Assembly: GCA_024703915.1 (NCBI GenBank)
Contig: CP087969.1
Span: forward strand, 248,001 to 312,000
Length of the DNA stretch: 64,000 nucleotides
Origin: Massilia sp. H-1
GTDB lineage: Bacteria > Pseudomonadota > Gammaproteobacteria > Burkholderiales > Burkholderiaceae_D
Direction of reading: 5' to 3'
This document shows, in pieces, positions 55,468 through 64,000 of the stretch. Under the pieces are notes generated by a model. It did no database searches, was not told the origin of the DNA, and saw only the letters and a list, made by a program, of their open reading frames with translations. The translations under genes and the position numbers were made by a program. The stretch's first letter is position 1. The number at the start of each line of letters is the position of its first letter.

Positions 55468-57266
55468 CTAGAAGCGGATGCCCGCCGCCAGTGCAAGCTG
55501 GTCGCGGTCGACCTGATTGTTATACAGGCCGCCCCAGATCGGCGCGTAAAACAATTTCCGCCAGATAGCGCTGGCGGTAATCGAAACGCACGCCCAGATT
55601 CATCGTCTTGCGCCCTTCGCTCAGGAGGAAGTCGTGCGACCATCCTTTGACGTCGTGCGTGAACTGCGCGCTGGCCACCACCGCCAGCCCTTGCAGCAGG
55701 TCCGCCATCTTCGCTTCGATCCGCAGCCGGTAGGCCCAGGCATTGGCCGACACATAGCCGTCCAGACTGCACTGGCGCGCCGGATTGACGGAGGTGACGG
55801 TGCACACGCCCCGGATCGGACCGACGCCGAACTGGTCGGGCCGCCCATACCTGCGCACCGACTGGTCGGGCAGCGCGATGACGTGCTTGCCGATCACGTC
55901 GGCGCTGGTGGCCAGCACCACGCCGCCGGTCTTGCCCCATTCGTGCTGCACCCCGACCTGCAGCTGCGCCGTCTTGTACCGGTCAAAGCCGAAGAAGGCG
56001 CCGCCGGGCGCCACTGCGGTCGCATCGGCACGCAACAGCGACGGCGCGTTCGGATTAAGGAAGGCTTAAGCAGGACGTCGCCCGGCGGCAGCTGCAAGGG
56101 CTGGTTCGGGCGGTACGCCAGTTCGCCGCTCATCGTCGTGGCGCCCCGCTTGTGCACCAAGGTGGCGGCGGTGAGGCTGACATCGTCCGGGTAGCCGATG
56201 AAGAAGACGATGTTCTTGCCATCCGGGTCGCCCGGGATGAAGGCCTAGCCCGGCGCGGGTCGATTTGCGCAGCCCGGGCATCGGCAGACGATTGATGTAG
56301 CGCGTGATATACACCGAACTCGCTCGCCAGCGCCTTGAAGGTGAGGCTTAAGCGCCGTACTGCACGCCGCTGTCGTCCAGGGGGCTGGGCGAGCGCTTGA
56401 GAAAAGCGCCGTTTTGCAAACGCGTGCGGTCGTTGACGGCCATGGCGCCTAAGCAAAGGCGCGGTCGCAACCATCGCATGAGATAGTCGACCGAGGCCCA
56501 GAACGTGCCGCACATGTCGAGCGCGGAGGGACGGAAGGTGGTGGTATAGAAGCCGTCGATCGCCAGCGCGGGACTGAGCTCGGCGCGCGCGTACAGCATC
56601 GGCGTGGGCACGCGCGACTCCTGCGGCGCGGCAGCCGGCACGGCGCATGGCAGGCTGGTCGACCGGGTTAACGGCCGAGAGCCCGCCCGCAAAGGCGGCC
56701 CGCTCGCCCCAGGGCAGCGCCTGCTGACCGAAACGCGTCACGAGCTTCGCATCGCTGACCTTGCCCGCGTACTGGAGATAGGCGTCGCCCAGCGCGACGC
56801 CGGAAAAGCGCGTCAGCCGCGCGCCGCCTTCGTCGCTGAGCGGGCGGCCCCTGCAGCATACCCGTTGGCGTTGTTGCCCCATGGGCGGGGATGGTCGGTC
56901 AGCGCGAAATCCTGCCAGGCCTTGACCCGCAGCAGCGCGCTGTACGCGCCCTCGGCCAGCGCCAGATCGAAGAAGCCGCGCAGCGCGCGTGGTCGCGTCG
57001 CCGCGCCGGAAATTGAGGTTGGCGTCGTCCGTATTCTGGCCGCTGTTGGCCAGTCCGGTCAGACCGACGGCGGCCGCGTTGTAGGCGACCATCAGCTCGG
57101 GATTGGGGTCTTCCATGCGGAACGCGGCGCCATACATAAGGCGGCCGCTGATCCTGGTCTCGAGCGCGAAGGCATCGCCCATCCACGCCAGGACAAGGGC
57201 GCCGCCCAGTGCGGAAAGGATCAGCCGACGTGACAGCCGATGCCGAACTCCGTGAGGTCGGATCAT
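55468..57266 (-). CDS. DUF1302-family outer-membrane protein
   Basis: Signal peptide with Arg-rich head (HRLSRRLILSALGGALVLAW). Mature: FALETRISGRLMYGAAFRME, then DANLNFRRGD; SGVALGDAYLQY, VTRFGQQALPWGE, ANAWAYRLRIEAKMADLLQG and the end QLALAAGIRF with terminal Phe. About 590 aa, the size and strand pattern of DUF1302 barrels, which often accompany DUF1329 proteins and RND exporters; neither is present here. Many repairable breaks between 55530 and 56980. Confidence 0.8.
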
Positions 57267-57361
57267 GTGATTCTCTGTGTTGTATTTATGCGGCGATGCT
57301 AGACCCACTGTTTCCAGCAGTCAATACCATCCGCATAGCGCGGCCTGATAGCTATCTGGGT

Positions 57362-58116
57362 TCAGCCCGGGCGCGGCTGACCGTACAGCGCTTCGGCGCG
57401 CTGGAACAGGATCCAGGAGGTGGCGATATATTTGTCCGAGCTTCTGGCCACATGGCCCTTGTGCGAGTGGGTGAAGCCGAAGCAGGGGCGATGATCAGGC
57501 GGCCCTGGCGCGCCTCGATCTTGCGCTTCTGGTAGAAGAACTCGGTCTCGCCACCGTCGGCCACGTCGTTCAGATAAAACTGGAACAGCAGCGCGGTGCA
57601 AGCTTTCGCAGCTGGCGTTTTGCGGATAGATCTCGGAATGCCAGTGATGGTAGCCGCCGCTGGCCTGCAGGTATTTCTGCACATTGATCTGGCTTAGGCG
57701 CGGTACATCGTGCGCATCAATTCGCCAACATAAGGCACGCCGCATTCGTCGAAATTGTCGATCGTCAGCTGCACCGGCTGGCCGGTCGCGGGATGGACCA
57801 CCTGCGGCGACATGGCGCCGACCAGCAGCATGCGGTACTTGTTCATGTAGGCCTGCAGGTGCTGCTGCACCGCGCCCATCATCATGTTCGATACGTCGTT
57901 CCAGTCCGGGTACTGGCTGATGGTCAGGTCGTAGCTGTCCTTCTTGGTCGTGTCCACGCCCTGCCCGGTCTTGCCGCGAATGACTTTATCGCTGGCGTTG
58001 AAGGGGGCCAGAATGTGTTCGCATTGCTCGGGCGTGAGCGCGTTGTCGTAAATTTCGAGGAAGTCGTCCAAGGGGTCTCCGGGCTTGCGTAGTGTCGTTG
58101 TAGCGACATGGTACAC
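57362..58116 (-). CDS. 2-oxoglutarate/Fe(II)-dependent oxygenase, prolyl-4-hydroxylase-like
   Basis: Starts at GTG 58116, two bases after the previous stop. The double-stranded beta-helix core shows LQASGGYHHWHSEIYP (HxE-type iron site: His and Glu), LLFQFYLNDVADGGETEFFY, GRLIIAPACFGFTHSHKGHV (second His and the Lys that would hold 2-oxoglutarate) and IATSWILF. The N-terminal part (LDDFLEIYDNALTPEQCEHI) is the usual prolyl-hydroxylase entry. About 250 aa. Breaks lie near 57600 and 57697. Fourth gene of the operon with the DUF692 enzyme, hence a candidate peptide-tailoring hydroxylase. Confidence 0.82.
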
Positions 58117-58118
58117 AA

Positions 58119-58642
58119 TTAATGCCCGGAATCAATCATGAACAGTCCCGGAAGTGCGCCCGATACGCGGGTGATGAACGACCCGGCCGGTTCATCGGCC
58201 TCGAGCGGCAAGTCCTGCGCCAGGCAATGCAGCACGCCGCGCGGATCGACTTGCCAGGCCACGGCGTAGCTGCCCGCGTCGCCCTCGCGCACCTTCATCA
58301 GCGCCAGTTCAAACTGCGACACCGATACCACCAGCGGATCGGGGTGGGCAGCGAGCGATTCGAGGAACAGCAAGGGCTGATACTCCCTGAACGGCGACAC
58401 GTTGCGGCTCTGGATGAAGGCCTGCAAGGCAGGTTCGAGCCAGCCCGCGCTGCCGCAGCAGGGCCACGCTCAGCACGCAGGTCCGCTCCAGCACATACAC
58501 GCGCCACAGGAAGATATTCCCGCGCTTCTTCCAGATCGGGCGAGCGGGCGACGAGCTGAAAATAGTCGTCGTCATCGCGGCCCACCTCATAATTGGAGCG
58601 GATCAAGCCAAGCAAGATCCGCTGATGCGATGCCAGGTCCAT
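58119..58642 (-). CDS. DUF692-associated partner protein (putative DUF2063-like)
   Basis: MDLASHQRILLGLIRSNYEV then DDDYFQLVARSPDLEEARNI; helical N-terminal half with WRVYVLERTCVLSVALLRQR, then a C-terminal part YQPLLFLESLAAHPDPLVVS and SFITRVSGALPGLFMI. About 173 aa. Size, position directly after the MNIO gene (start overlapping its stop region) and a helical N-terminus fit the accessory proteins that work with DUF692 enzymes (MbnC/BufC/TglI-type roles). I infer a substrate-peptide-binding role. Breaks lie near 58450 and 58525. Confidence 0.65.
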
Positions 58643-58644
58643 GT

Positions 58645-59524
58645 TCACCCCTGAAAACGCTGACGCAGCTGCGCCAGTTCCTGGCCGATGGCGGCGTGCC
58701 CGAGTCCGGGCACCGCCTCCGGCATGAATTCATACACGACCACCTGGGCCTTGGTCGCCACGTCGCGAATCGCGTCCTGCGCCAGCGCCGCCGTGCGCGG
58801 GCGGGTCAGGCGCGAATGCACGTCGAGCATGAAGCCGTTGTGCACCACGCCGCAGGCGACATGCAGCTCGCGCACCGCCTCGCCGTCAAGCTCCGCCAGG
58901 AAGGCGGGAATATCGAGGCCGTGATTGTGTTCGTCGCACTCCAGGTTGTACACGTCGAGTATCAGCCCGCAGCCGGTGCGCGCCGTGATCGCATTGAGAA
59001 AGCTAGGCGTCAGTGTAGTCGCCCGGGCAGTCGGGAATCACGTGCACGATATTTTCAAGCGCGAACGGGATCCCGTAGCGCCGTTGCAGCAGGCCCACGC
59101 GCTCGCAGACCAGATCGAGCGCCTGTTCCGACTTCGGCATCGCCAGCATGATGCCCAGGTGCTCGCCGTCGACCTTGGTGTAGCCCAGGTGTTCGCTGTG
59201 CCAGGCGACGTCGACCTGCTCCATCAAGTCGTCGAGCAGGTGCAGATAGGTGGGCGCCCACCCGTCGTGCGACCCGATCGACAGGCTCACGCCATGCACG
59301 ATGATCTTCACATCCTTGCCGATGTTCTTGAGTTCCGCCACCACGTCGGGACTGAGCACGATGTCGTCCCCGTGTACCTCGGCGATGGTTTCCGGCGTCA
59401 CCTCGATGTAGCCGACGTGCGCCAGCATCTGCTCCAGCAGGGCAGAATCGCGCCCTTCATAGCTCACGCCCAGTGCGATACCTGGGCGCGAACCGGCGCC
59501 GCGAACAGATGATGCGGGACTCAC
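58645..59524 (-). CDS. DUF692 multinuclear non-heme iron oxidase (MNIO)
   Basis: GTG start at 59524 after AGGACGAC, 13 bases downstream of the small peptide gene. GIALGVSYEGRDSALLEQML opens the TIM barrel. VHGVSLSIGSHDGW, VDVAWHSEHLGYTKVDGEHL and PFALENIVHVIPDC carry the His/Glu ligands of the family; after a repaired stop at 59008 come LILDVYNLECDEHNHGLDIP, VRELHVACGVVHNGFMLDVH and VVVYEFMPE. About 290 aa. MNIO enzymes use two or three irons to modify Cys, Asp or neighbouring residues of peptides (methanobactin, bufferin, 3-thiaglutamate, aminopyruvatide pathways). Confidence 0.88.
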
Positions 59525-59537
59525 GGCCGTCGTCCTG

Positions 59538-59802
59538 CTAGTGGGCGATGGTGCTGGCCGCCGCATGTTCGACCATGGCACCCTGGATGTTGGGAATTTC
59601 CGCCAGCTGCTTAGCTGATCATGGGGTCGCCGCGCAGGAAGCTCAGGTCGAAGCCGGTCAGGCCGCAATTGCAGCCGCCTTTTGGCACCATGTGCTTGAC
59701 TGCCAGGTCGAGTGCTTTGTGCAGGTCTTCGAGCGTGACACGGCCTTCGTGTACGACGATTTTGACGTGCTCGTTATTGGCTGAAATTTTATTGGTAATC
59801 AT
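59538..59802 (-). CDS. Putative MNIO substrate peptide with CxC motif
   Basis: AAGGGATTGTC precedes ATG 59802. The N-terminal part MITNKISANNEHVKIVVHEG with RVTLEDLHKALDLAVKHMVP looks like a folded or helical leader. The core PKGGCNCGLTGFDLSFLRG has two Cys in CxC, Asp and Phe, the kind of residues MNIOs alter. A stop at 59615 (CTTAGC) is probably artefact; the protein then continues KQLAEIPNIQGAMVEHAAAS to a TAG at 59538, about 87 aa. Product unknown. Two genes downstream of a protease, first of the four-gene modification operon. Confidence 0.65.
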
Positions 59803-59883
59803 GACAATCCCTTTCGTGGCCGGTCCAATGAATGAGGGGCGGTCTCCCGAACCGAAAGAAGAGACCACCCTGGCTTTTCTTTG

Positions 59884-62622
59884 CTAACGTTTGACGAACA
59901 CCTCGTTCGAATCGGCTTCCGCCGCCAGGCTGGCCGAGGCAATCGACGCCTGGACACGGTAGGTGCCCTTGATGATTTCGCGCGCCTCCTTCCACAGCCT
60001 GCGCGACGATTCCAGCGACGGCTCCATCGTCAGGTCGAAGCGCGCCTCGAACTGGCTTAGCCGGATCGGTGAACACATTGACGATCCGGTTGCGCCCTTT
60101 GGGATCGGTACACGTGACCCGGATGCGCTGCTTGTCGAAGTGCTGGCCGATGGCGCCGTGCACTGCGATCGTCTGCCTGGTCGGCTCTTCATGGCGCTCG
60201 CGCTGCTTGGCGCCTTCCTCCAGCCAGATGCGGGTTTTTTTCTTCACGCTCACATTGCCCTGCACCCCGCCGATCGGATACGAGCGCGAGCTTCTGTTTC
60301 GTTGAACGGCATGAGCTTGGTGTCGTAGCTGCGCGGCACCATGCCTTCCAGGCGACGCGCGGGTCTGGTACACCTTGCGTTCGTTGGCGTGAGTAGCCGT
60401 CGGCTGAATGTCGTTAAAGTCGAACATCGGCACCACGGTCATGTTGAACTGCTTTTCCGCCTTCGCGTCGAGCCACACCCATTCGTGCGGGAAGTGCACC
60501 CGCCATCCGCGCGGTACGCCCTTGACCGACAGCCGCACCAGCGCCCGTGCTTCGAGCGGATTGCGGATCGCGGTCGGTATCGTCACCGGCACCGGCGGCG
60601 AGCTGGAAGGCGCTTCGAAGCTGAATACGTTCTCCTGCGCGAAGTTGTTCCCGCCCGAGATCTCGCCCAGCTGCTGGCTCGCGTACAGCTTCCAGGCAGG
60701 TGTGCTGCCCCACTACCGGTGTCCAGTTGACCTGCACGTCGCTGAAACTGTTCACGCCGATGCTGCTGATGGTGCGCATGCCCAGCGGCGCCCAGCTGCC
60801 GTTGTCGCCCACGCCAGGCGGGAACACGGCGTACAGGGTGGCCTTGACGTCGGTGGCGCCGGTCGCGCCGCTGACGTGGATGCGGCCATTGAGGCGGTTG
60901 ATCTCGCCCGGGCGCGGACGGTCGCCGTTGCCCATCGGCCTACCCTGGGAATCGAAGGGCTGGTCAAAGCTGCCGAACGGGGCCCGGTCGACCCAGATGT
61001 CCGGGGTCTGGTAGTTGCCGTCCCAGGGTTCGACCCGCAGATCGAAGGTGCCCGCCGGGTCGTCGCTGATGGTCTGTGCCCATTCCACCCGTATGCGACA
61101 GACCAGCGGACGGGCCTGGACGGCGTCATTGATCACGGTGATGCGCAGGGCGCGGGCCGGATCCTCGACCGATTCGTTAAGCTGCATGACTTCTTCCGGA
61201 TGCATCAGGGTGATGAACCGGGTCTGCTGATTGATATTGAGGGTATCGCTGATCACCCGGGTGACGATCACGCCGCCCTGGTTCGAGGCCCCGCCCAGCG
61301 GGATGTTCTCGTCAAAGACCTGGGCCGTCGCGCCCGGGCGCTGGCGCACCTGAACGTAGTACATCAAGCCGTCCGACACCTTGATTTTCACCAGGTGCAG
61401 GCGCGCCGTGGCGTCCTCGGTCAGGCCGTGCGCCACCACGTCGAACTCCTGGGTGAAGGGATTGCGGTCCCAGTTCAGGGTCTGGATATTGGGCGCGTTG
61501 TAGTAGCCCAGCTTCTCCATGTGGTAGCCCGAAAACAGCGGATGTTCGTCGTGGCTGCCCATCATGTCGAAGAAGCGCGCGGTCGCTTCGCCGCCGTCGA
61601 TCAGGTCGGACGAATAGATGTCTTCGCCCAGCGTCGCCGTGCCTTCGCCCGTAAAGCTGGGGGCCGACACCACGTTGTGGCCGAATTCGTGCGCGCAGCG
61701 CCCCCAGTTGGCGGCCTGGCTGATGGCGATCTCGCTCAGGTCATGGTCGACCGAGAGATTGATGTTGATCGGTGGCGTGGCCGCCGCGTTCACGTACGAG
61801 AAGTTCTGGGTCGAGAACCCGCCCCAGGCGCGAATGAAGCTGCCCAGGTTGCAGCAGGTGGCCATCATCGCGTAATTATTCAGGTTGAAGCCTTCATCGA
61901 CCGCGCCCTGGGCCGCCTGGGCCGACATGCGCGAGACCTGGGCCCACTCGATATTGTCGCCGTCGAGGAAGTCGGCCTCGGTGCCGTCCAGTTCCCGCCA
62001 TCCGGTCGTGATGTCGACCTGCACATTGGTGCGGCTGTAGCTGGCCTGGTCATAGAAGGTATGCACCTTGTCCCATGCCGCCACCACGGCCGCGCGGTCG
62101 GCCGCGGTCGGCGTGCGGTCGCTCGGACGCACCAGCGCGATCAGCACGCGCACGGTACCGATCGGGTTGACGTCGCCCTGCCCGCCCTCGCCCCGCGCTC
62201 AAGCAAAGCTGATCGGCGGCCCGTCTTCGCCCGCGCCCGCATCCGGATAGCCGGTCACGTCGAAGTCGACCGGGCCGGTGGCGCTGTGGGTGCCGACCGT
62301 GACCTTGACCGGGCCATCGACAATGTCGAGCGCGGTGATGACCTTCAGTTCAGTGGGACTGGCCGACACCACCAGCGCCGGCTTGCCGGCCCACCTGCAC
62401 CATATTCTCCTCGCGCGTGGCGGAGAACTGGTGCCCCTTCACAGTGACCATCGTGCCGGGCGCGCCATGAATCGGACTGAAGGTCGTGATCGACGGACCG
62501 ATCAGGTGCGGCAGATGATCGAGCAGCCAGTCGGACACCTGAAACCGTTCGGACGACTCAAGCTGGATCTGGAACTGCCGGATGAACTCTGAAAGCTGGA
62601 AGCTTTTCGCGTGCCATGTCAT
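59884..62622 (-). CDS. IPT/TIG-domain metalloprotease-like protein (M6-type site)
   Basis: GAAAGGACAA precedes ATG. No signal peptide: MTWHAKSFQLSEFIRQFQIQ. Residues about 40-130 form an IPT/TIG domain (SITTFSPIHGAPGTMVTVKG). The central domain has AHEFGHNVVSAP (HExxH-like HEFGH zinc site) after KVHTFYDQASYSRTNVQVDI and NYAMMATCC, as in M6-type peptidases; DMMGSHDEHPLFSGYHMEKL is the downstream Met-turn-like part. Two or three beta-rich domains close the protein, ending EADSNEVFVKR. About 910 aa. It lies 82 bases before the small CxC peptide gene on the same strand. Breaks lie near 62200, 62390, 60690, 60360, 60290 and 60060. Confidence 0.75.
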
Positions 62623-62867
62623 TTGTCCTTTCAGGAAAAATCAGCGACCTGACAGAAATCACGGGGCGTGCCGGTGCCTGGCAGGGATCGAACGGCGTGT
62701 TGTTGTTGCGCTGCTTGCCCGTTCTGCGAGTCAGTATAGGTCGCCGATTTTGGAGGAAGTACACCCTTTGTAACGTTTGCAAAAAAGTTAGGTTTCGACG
62801 AAATTTGAAGCAGGTGTCGCGATAAAATGACGCCGGGTTTCCCAATCACATTTTCTATTTCCCTCAA

Positions 62868-63443
62868 GTGCATCTCACGCGAACACGCTTTTTCTGTCGG
62901 ACGGCAGCGGCCGCCTGCGCCCTGTTTCTTGGCGCCGCGGCCGCGCTCAGTGTGATCGGCCTGCGCGACCAAGTGGTCGACACGGACCTCGCCATCATTC
63001 CCGGCAATACCGTGTTCCCGGACGGGACGCTCTCCCCGCGCCTGAGGAGCGGCTGGATGCGGTCCTGCCCCTGTACCGGGGCGGCCATGTCAGGGTGATC
63101 CTCGTGAGCGGCGGGATCGGTGCCGAAGGCCAGGATGAAGCGGCCGCGATGAAGACTTATCTGGTGGGGATGGGCGTGCTTAGGCCGCCGCCATCATTAC
63201 CGACAACCAGGGCGTCAACACCTACGAGACGGCCCGCTTCGCGGCCGCGCTGATCCGGAAAAACGGCTACCGCCCGCCCATGCTGGTGAGCCAGTTCTTC
63301 CACATCGCGCTTCGAGCTCGCGCTGGAAAAACATGGCATCGCGGCGGGCGGTCACGTGCACGCGCTATCTGGAAGGCCGGGACGCCTACTCGCTGGCGCG
63401 CGAAGTGGTCGGCTATGTGGGCTACACCTTCCGGGAAAATTGA
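62868..63443 (+). CDS. YdcF-family (DUF218) protein
   Basis: GTG start. One N-terminal membrane segment (TAAAACALFLGAAAALSVIG), then TDLAIIPGNTVFPDGTLSPR, LDAVLPLYRGGHVRVILVSG, AAAMKTYLVGMGV and NTYETARFAAALI, the DUF218 core. MLVSQFFHI..RFELALEKHG closes the fold. About 190 aa. Family members act in envelope metabolism; the reaction is not clear. Breaks lie near 63045, 63180 and 63310. Confidence 0.85.
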
Positions 63444-63519
63444 TTTGCCCGGCATTTGCCCGCATACTCCCACGTGCATTTTGGTCAACCAAACAACCGA
63501 CACCAGAAAACGAGCCGAC

Positions 63520-64000
63520 ATGACACTGCTTCAACCGCTACGCCACTTCGCCCTTTGCCTGATGGCCGCCCTGTCGCTGAGCGCGGCTGCGTCCGAACCC
63601 GCGCCGGGCATGCCGACCATGCCGATGACATGGCGCCGCTCATCGTCGGCAAGACCGCCGCCGACGACATCGTCGATATCTCTCAGTACAAGGGCAAGGT
63701 AGTGGTCATCTCGTTCTGGGCGACCTGGTGCGGCTACTGCCTCAAGGAGCTGCCCGTGCTCGAGAATATCCAGAAGGCAGTAGGCGCCGCGCAGATCCAG
63801 GTCCTGGCCGTGAACACCGAACCGTGGGACGTGTTCCGCCAGGTGCGCAAGGGTCTCAAGGGACTGTCGATGGAACTCATTTATGATCCCGCCAAGACCG
63901 GCCAGAAGGCGTACCGCGTCTCGGGCATCCCGCACATGGTGATCATCGGCCGCGACGGCCGCATCATCCGGGTGCACCGCGGCTACGGCGAATCGAGCCT
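63520..64000 (+). CDS. TlpA-like thiol-disulfide oxidoreductase (3' end outside window)
   Basis: Signal peptide MTLLQPLRHFALCLMAALSL ends near SAAAS. The thioredoxin fold shows VVVISFWATWCGYCLKELPV with the WCxxC active site, LAVNTEPWDVFRQVRKGLKG and the cis-Pro strand VSGIPHMVIIGRDGRIIRVH. Runs off the window end after GYGESSL. Periplasmic redox protein for cytochrome or general thiol reduction; role inferred. One break near 63630. Confidence 0.88.

Noticed and set aside
60408-62447. Long open frame on the plus strand (about 680 codons)
   Set aside because: It is the antisense of the IPT/metalloprotease gene, with low-complexity Arg/Ala/His composition and no domain; a GC-skew shadow.

Overview
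The window is GC-rich, densely coded DNA whose protein families point to a soil or freshwater betaproteobacterium of the Oxalobacteraceae (Massilia/Duganella-like). Supporting features are urease with HupE/UreJ, DUF1302 and WXXGXW-repeat proteins, AzoR and a 4-hydroxyproline epimerase. The taxonomic call is inferred from gene content and composition only. No tRNA, rRNA, CRISPR array, integrase or transposase was seen.

Almost every gene is interrupted by stops or frameshifts of one kind. Short strings such as GCTTAAGC, GCTTAGGC, GCCTAAGC, GCTAAGC or GCCTAGC stand where the protein family demands GCTGGC/GCCAGC (sometimes a related hexamer), usually with TA inserted. This looks like a systematic read error at a modified motif, not gene decay. 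I therefore give whole-gene spans across the breaks and call no pseudogenes.

Region 1 (0.1-26 kb) is a two-sided signalling and envelope locus. The plus strand carries a Ser/Thr kinase, an FHA-FtsW/RodA fusion, an unknown protein, an FHA-like protein and an SH3 protein (699-6006), then a PP2C phosphatase and a zinc-ribbon/FHA protein (8.7-11.3 kb). The minus strand (25.6 to 13.9 kb) carries a class B penicillin-binding protein, two unknown proteins, a Lon(S16)-like protein, an SPFH protein with zinc ribbons at both ends, and a SHOCT-kinase-coiled-coil-FGE fusion. Several neighbours share ATGA overlaps. Kinase, phosphatase, three FHA readers, FtsW and a transpeptidase in one place suggest a phospho-regulated peptidoglycan module. 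Other genes lie between: GNAT, MFS, a porin/substrate-binding pair and a DUF1801-like protein.

Region 2 (25.8-49.8 kb) is ordinary accessory metabolism and stress genes: small envelope proteins, an RNase H-like protein, MFS/SMR/EamA transporters, a TonB receptor, Psd with a C13-type protease, AzoR, pirin, acyltransferase 3, aspartoacylase-like protein, hydroxyproline epimerase, LysR and ArsR regulators with visible palindromic operators, an Old Yellow Enzyme, an ArsR-SRPBCC-SRPBCC-YceI operon and arsC-arsH.

Region 3 (49.8-55.4 kb) is a complete urease operon, ureDABCEFG plus hupE/ureJ. Region 4 (55.5-64 kb) has a DUF1302 outer-membrane protein, then what I consider the most interesting unit. 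It is a small CxC peptide gene followed by a DUF692/MNIO enzyme, a partner protein and a 2-oxoglutarate/Fe(II) oxygenase, packed head to tail, with a large IPT-domain metalloprotease just upstream on the same strand. This looks like a RiPP-type biosynthetic operon. A YdcF-like protein and a truncated TlpA-like thioredoxin end the window.
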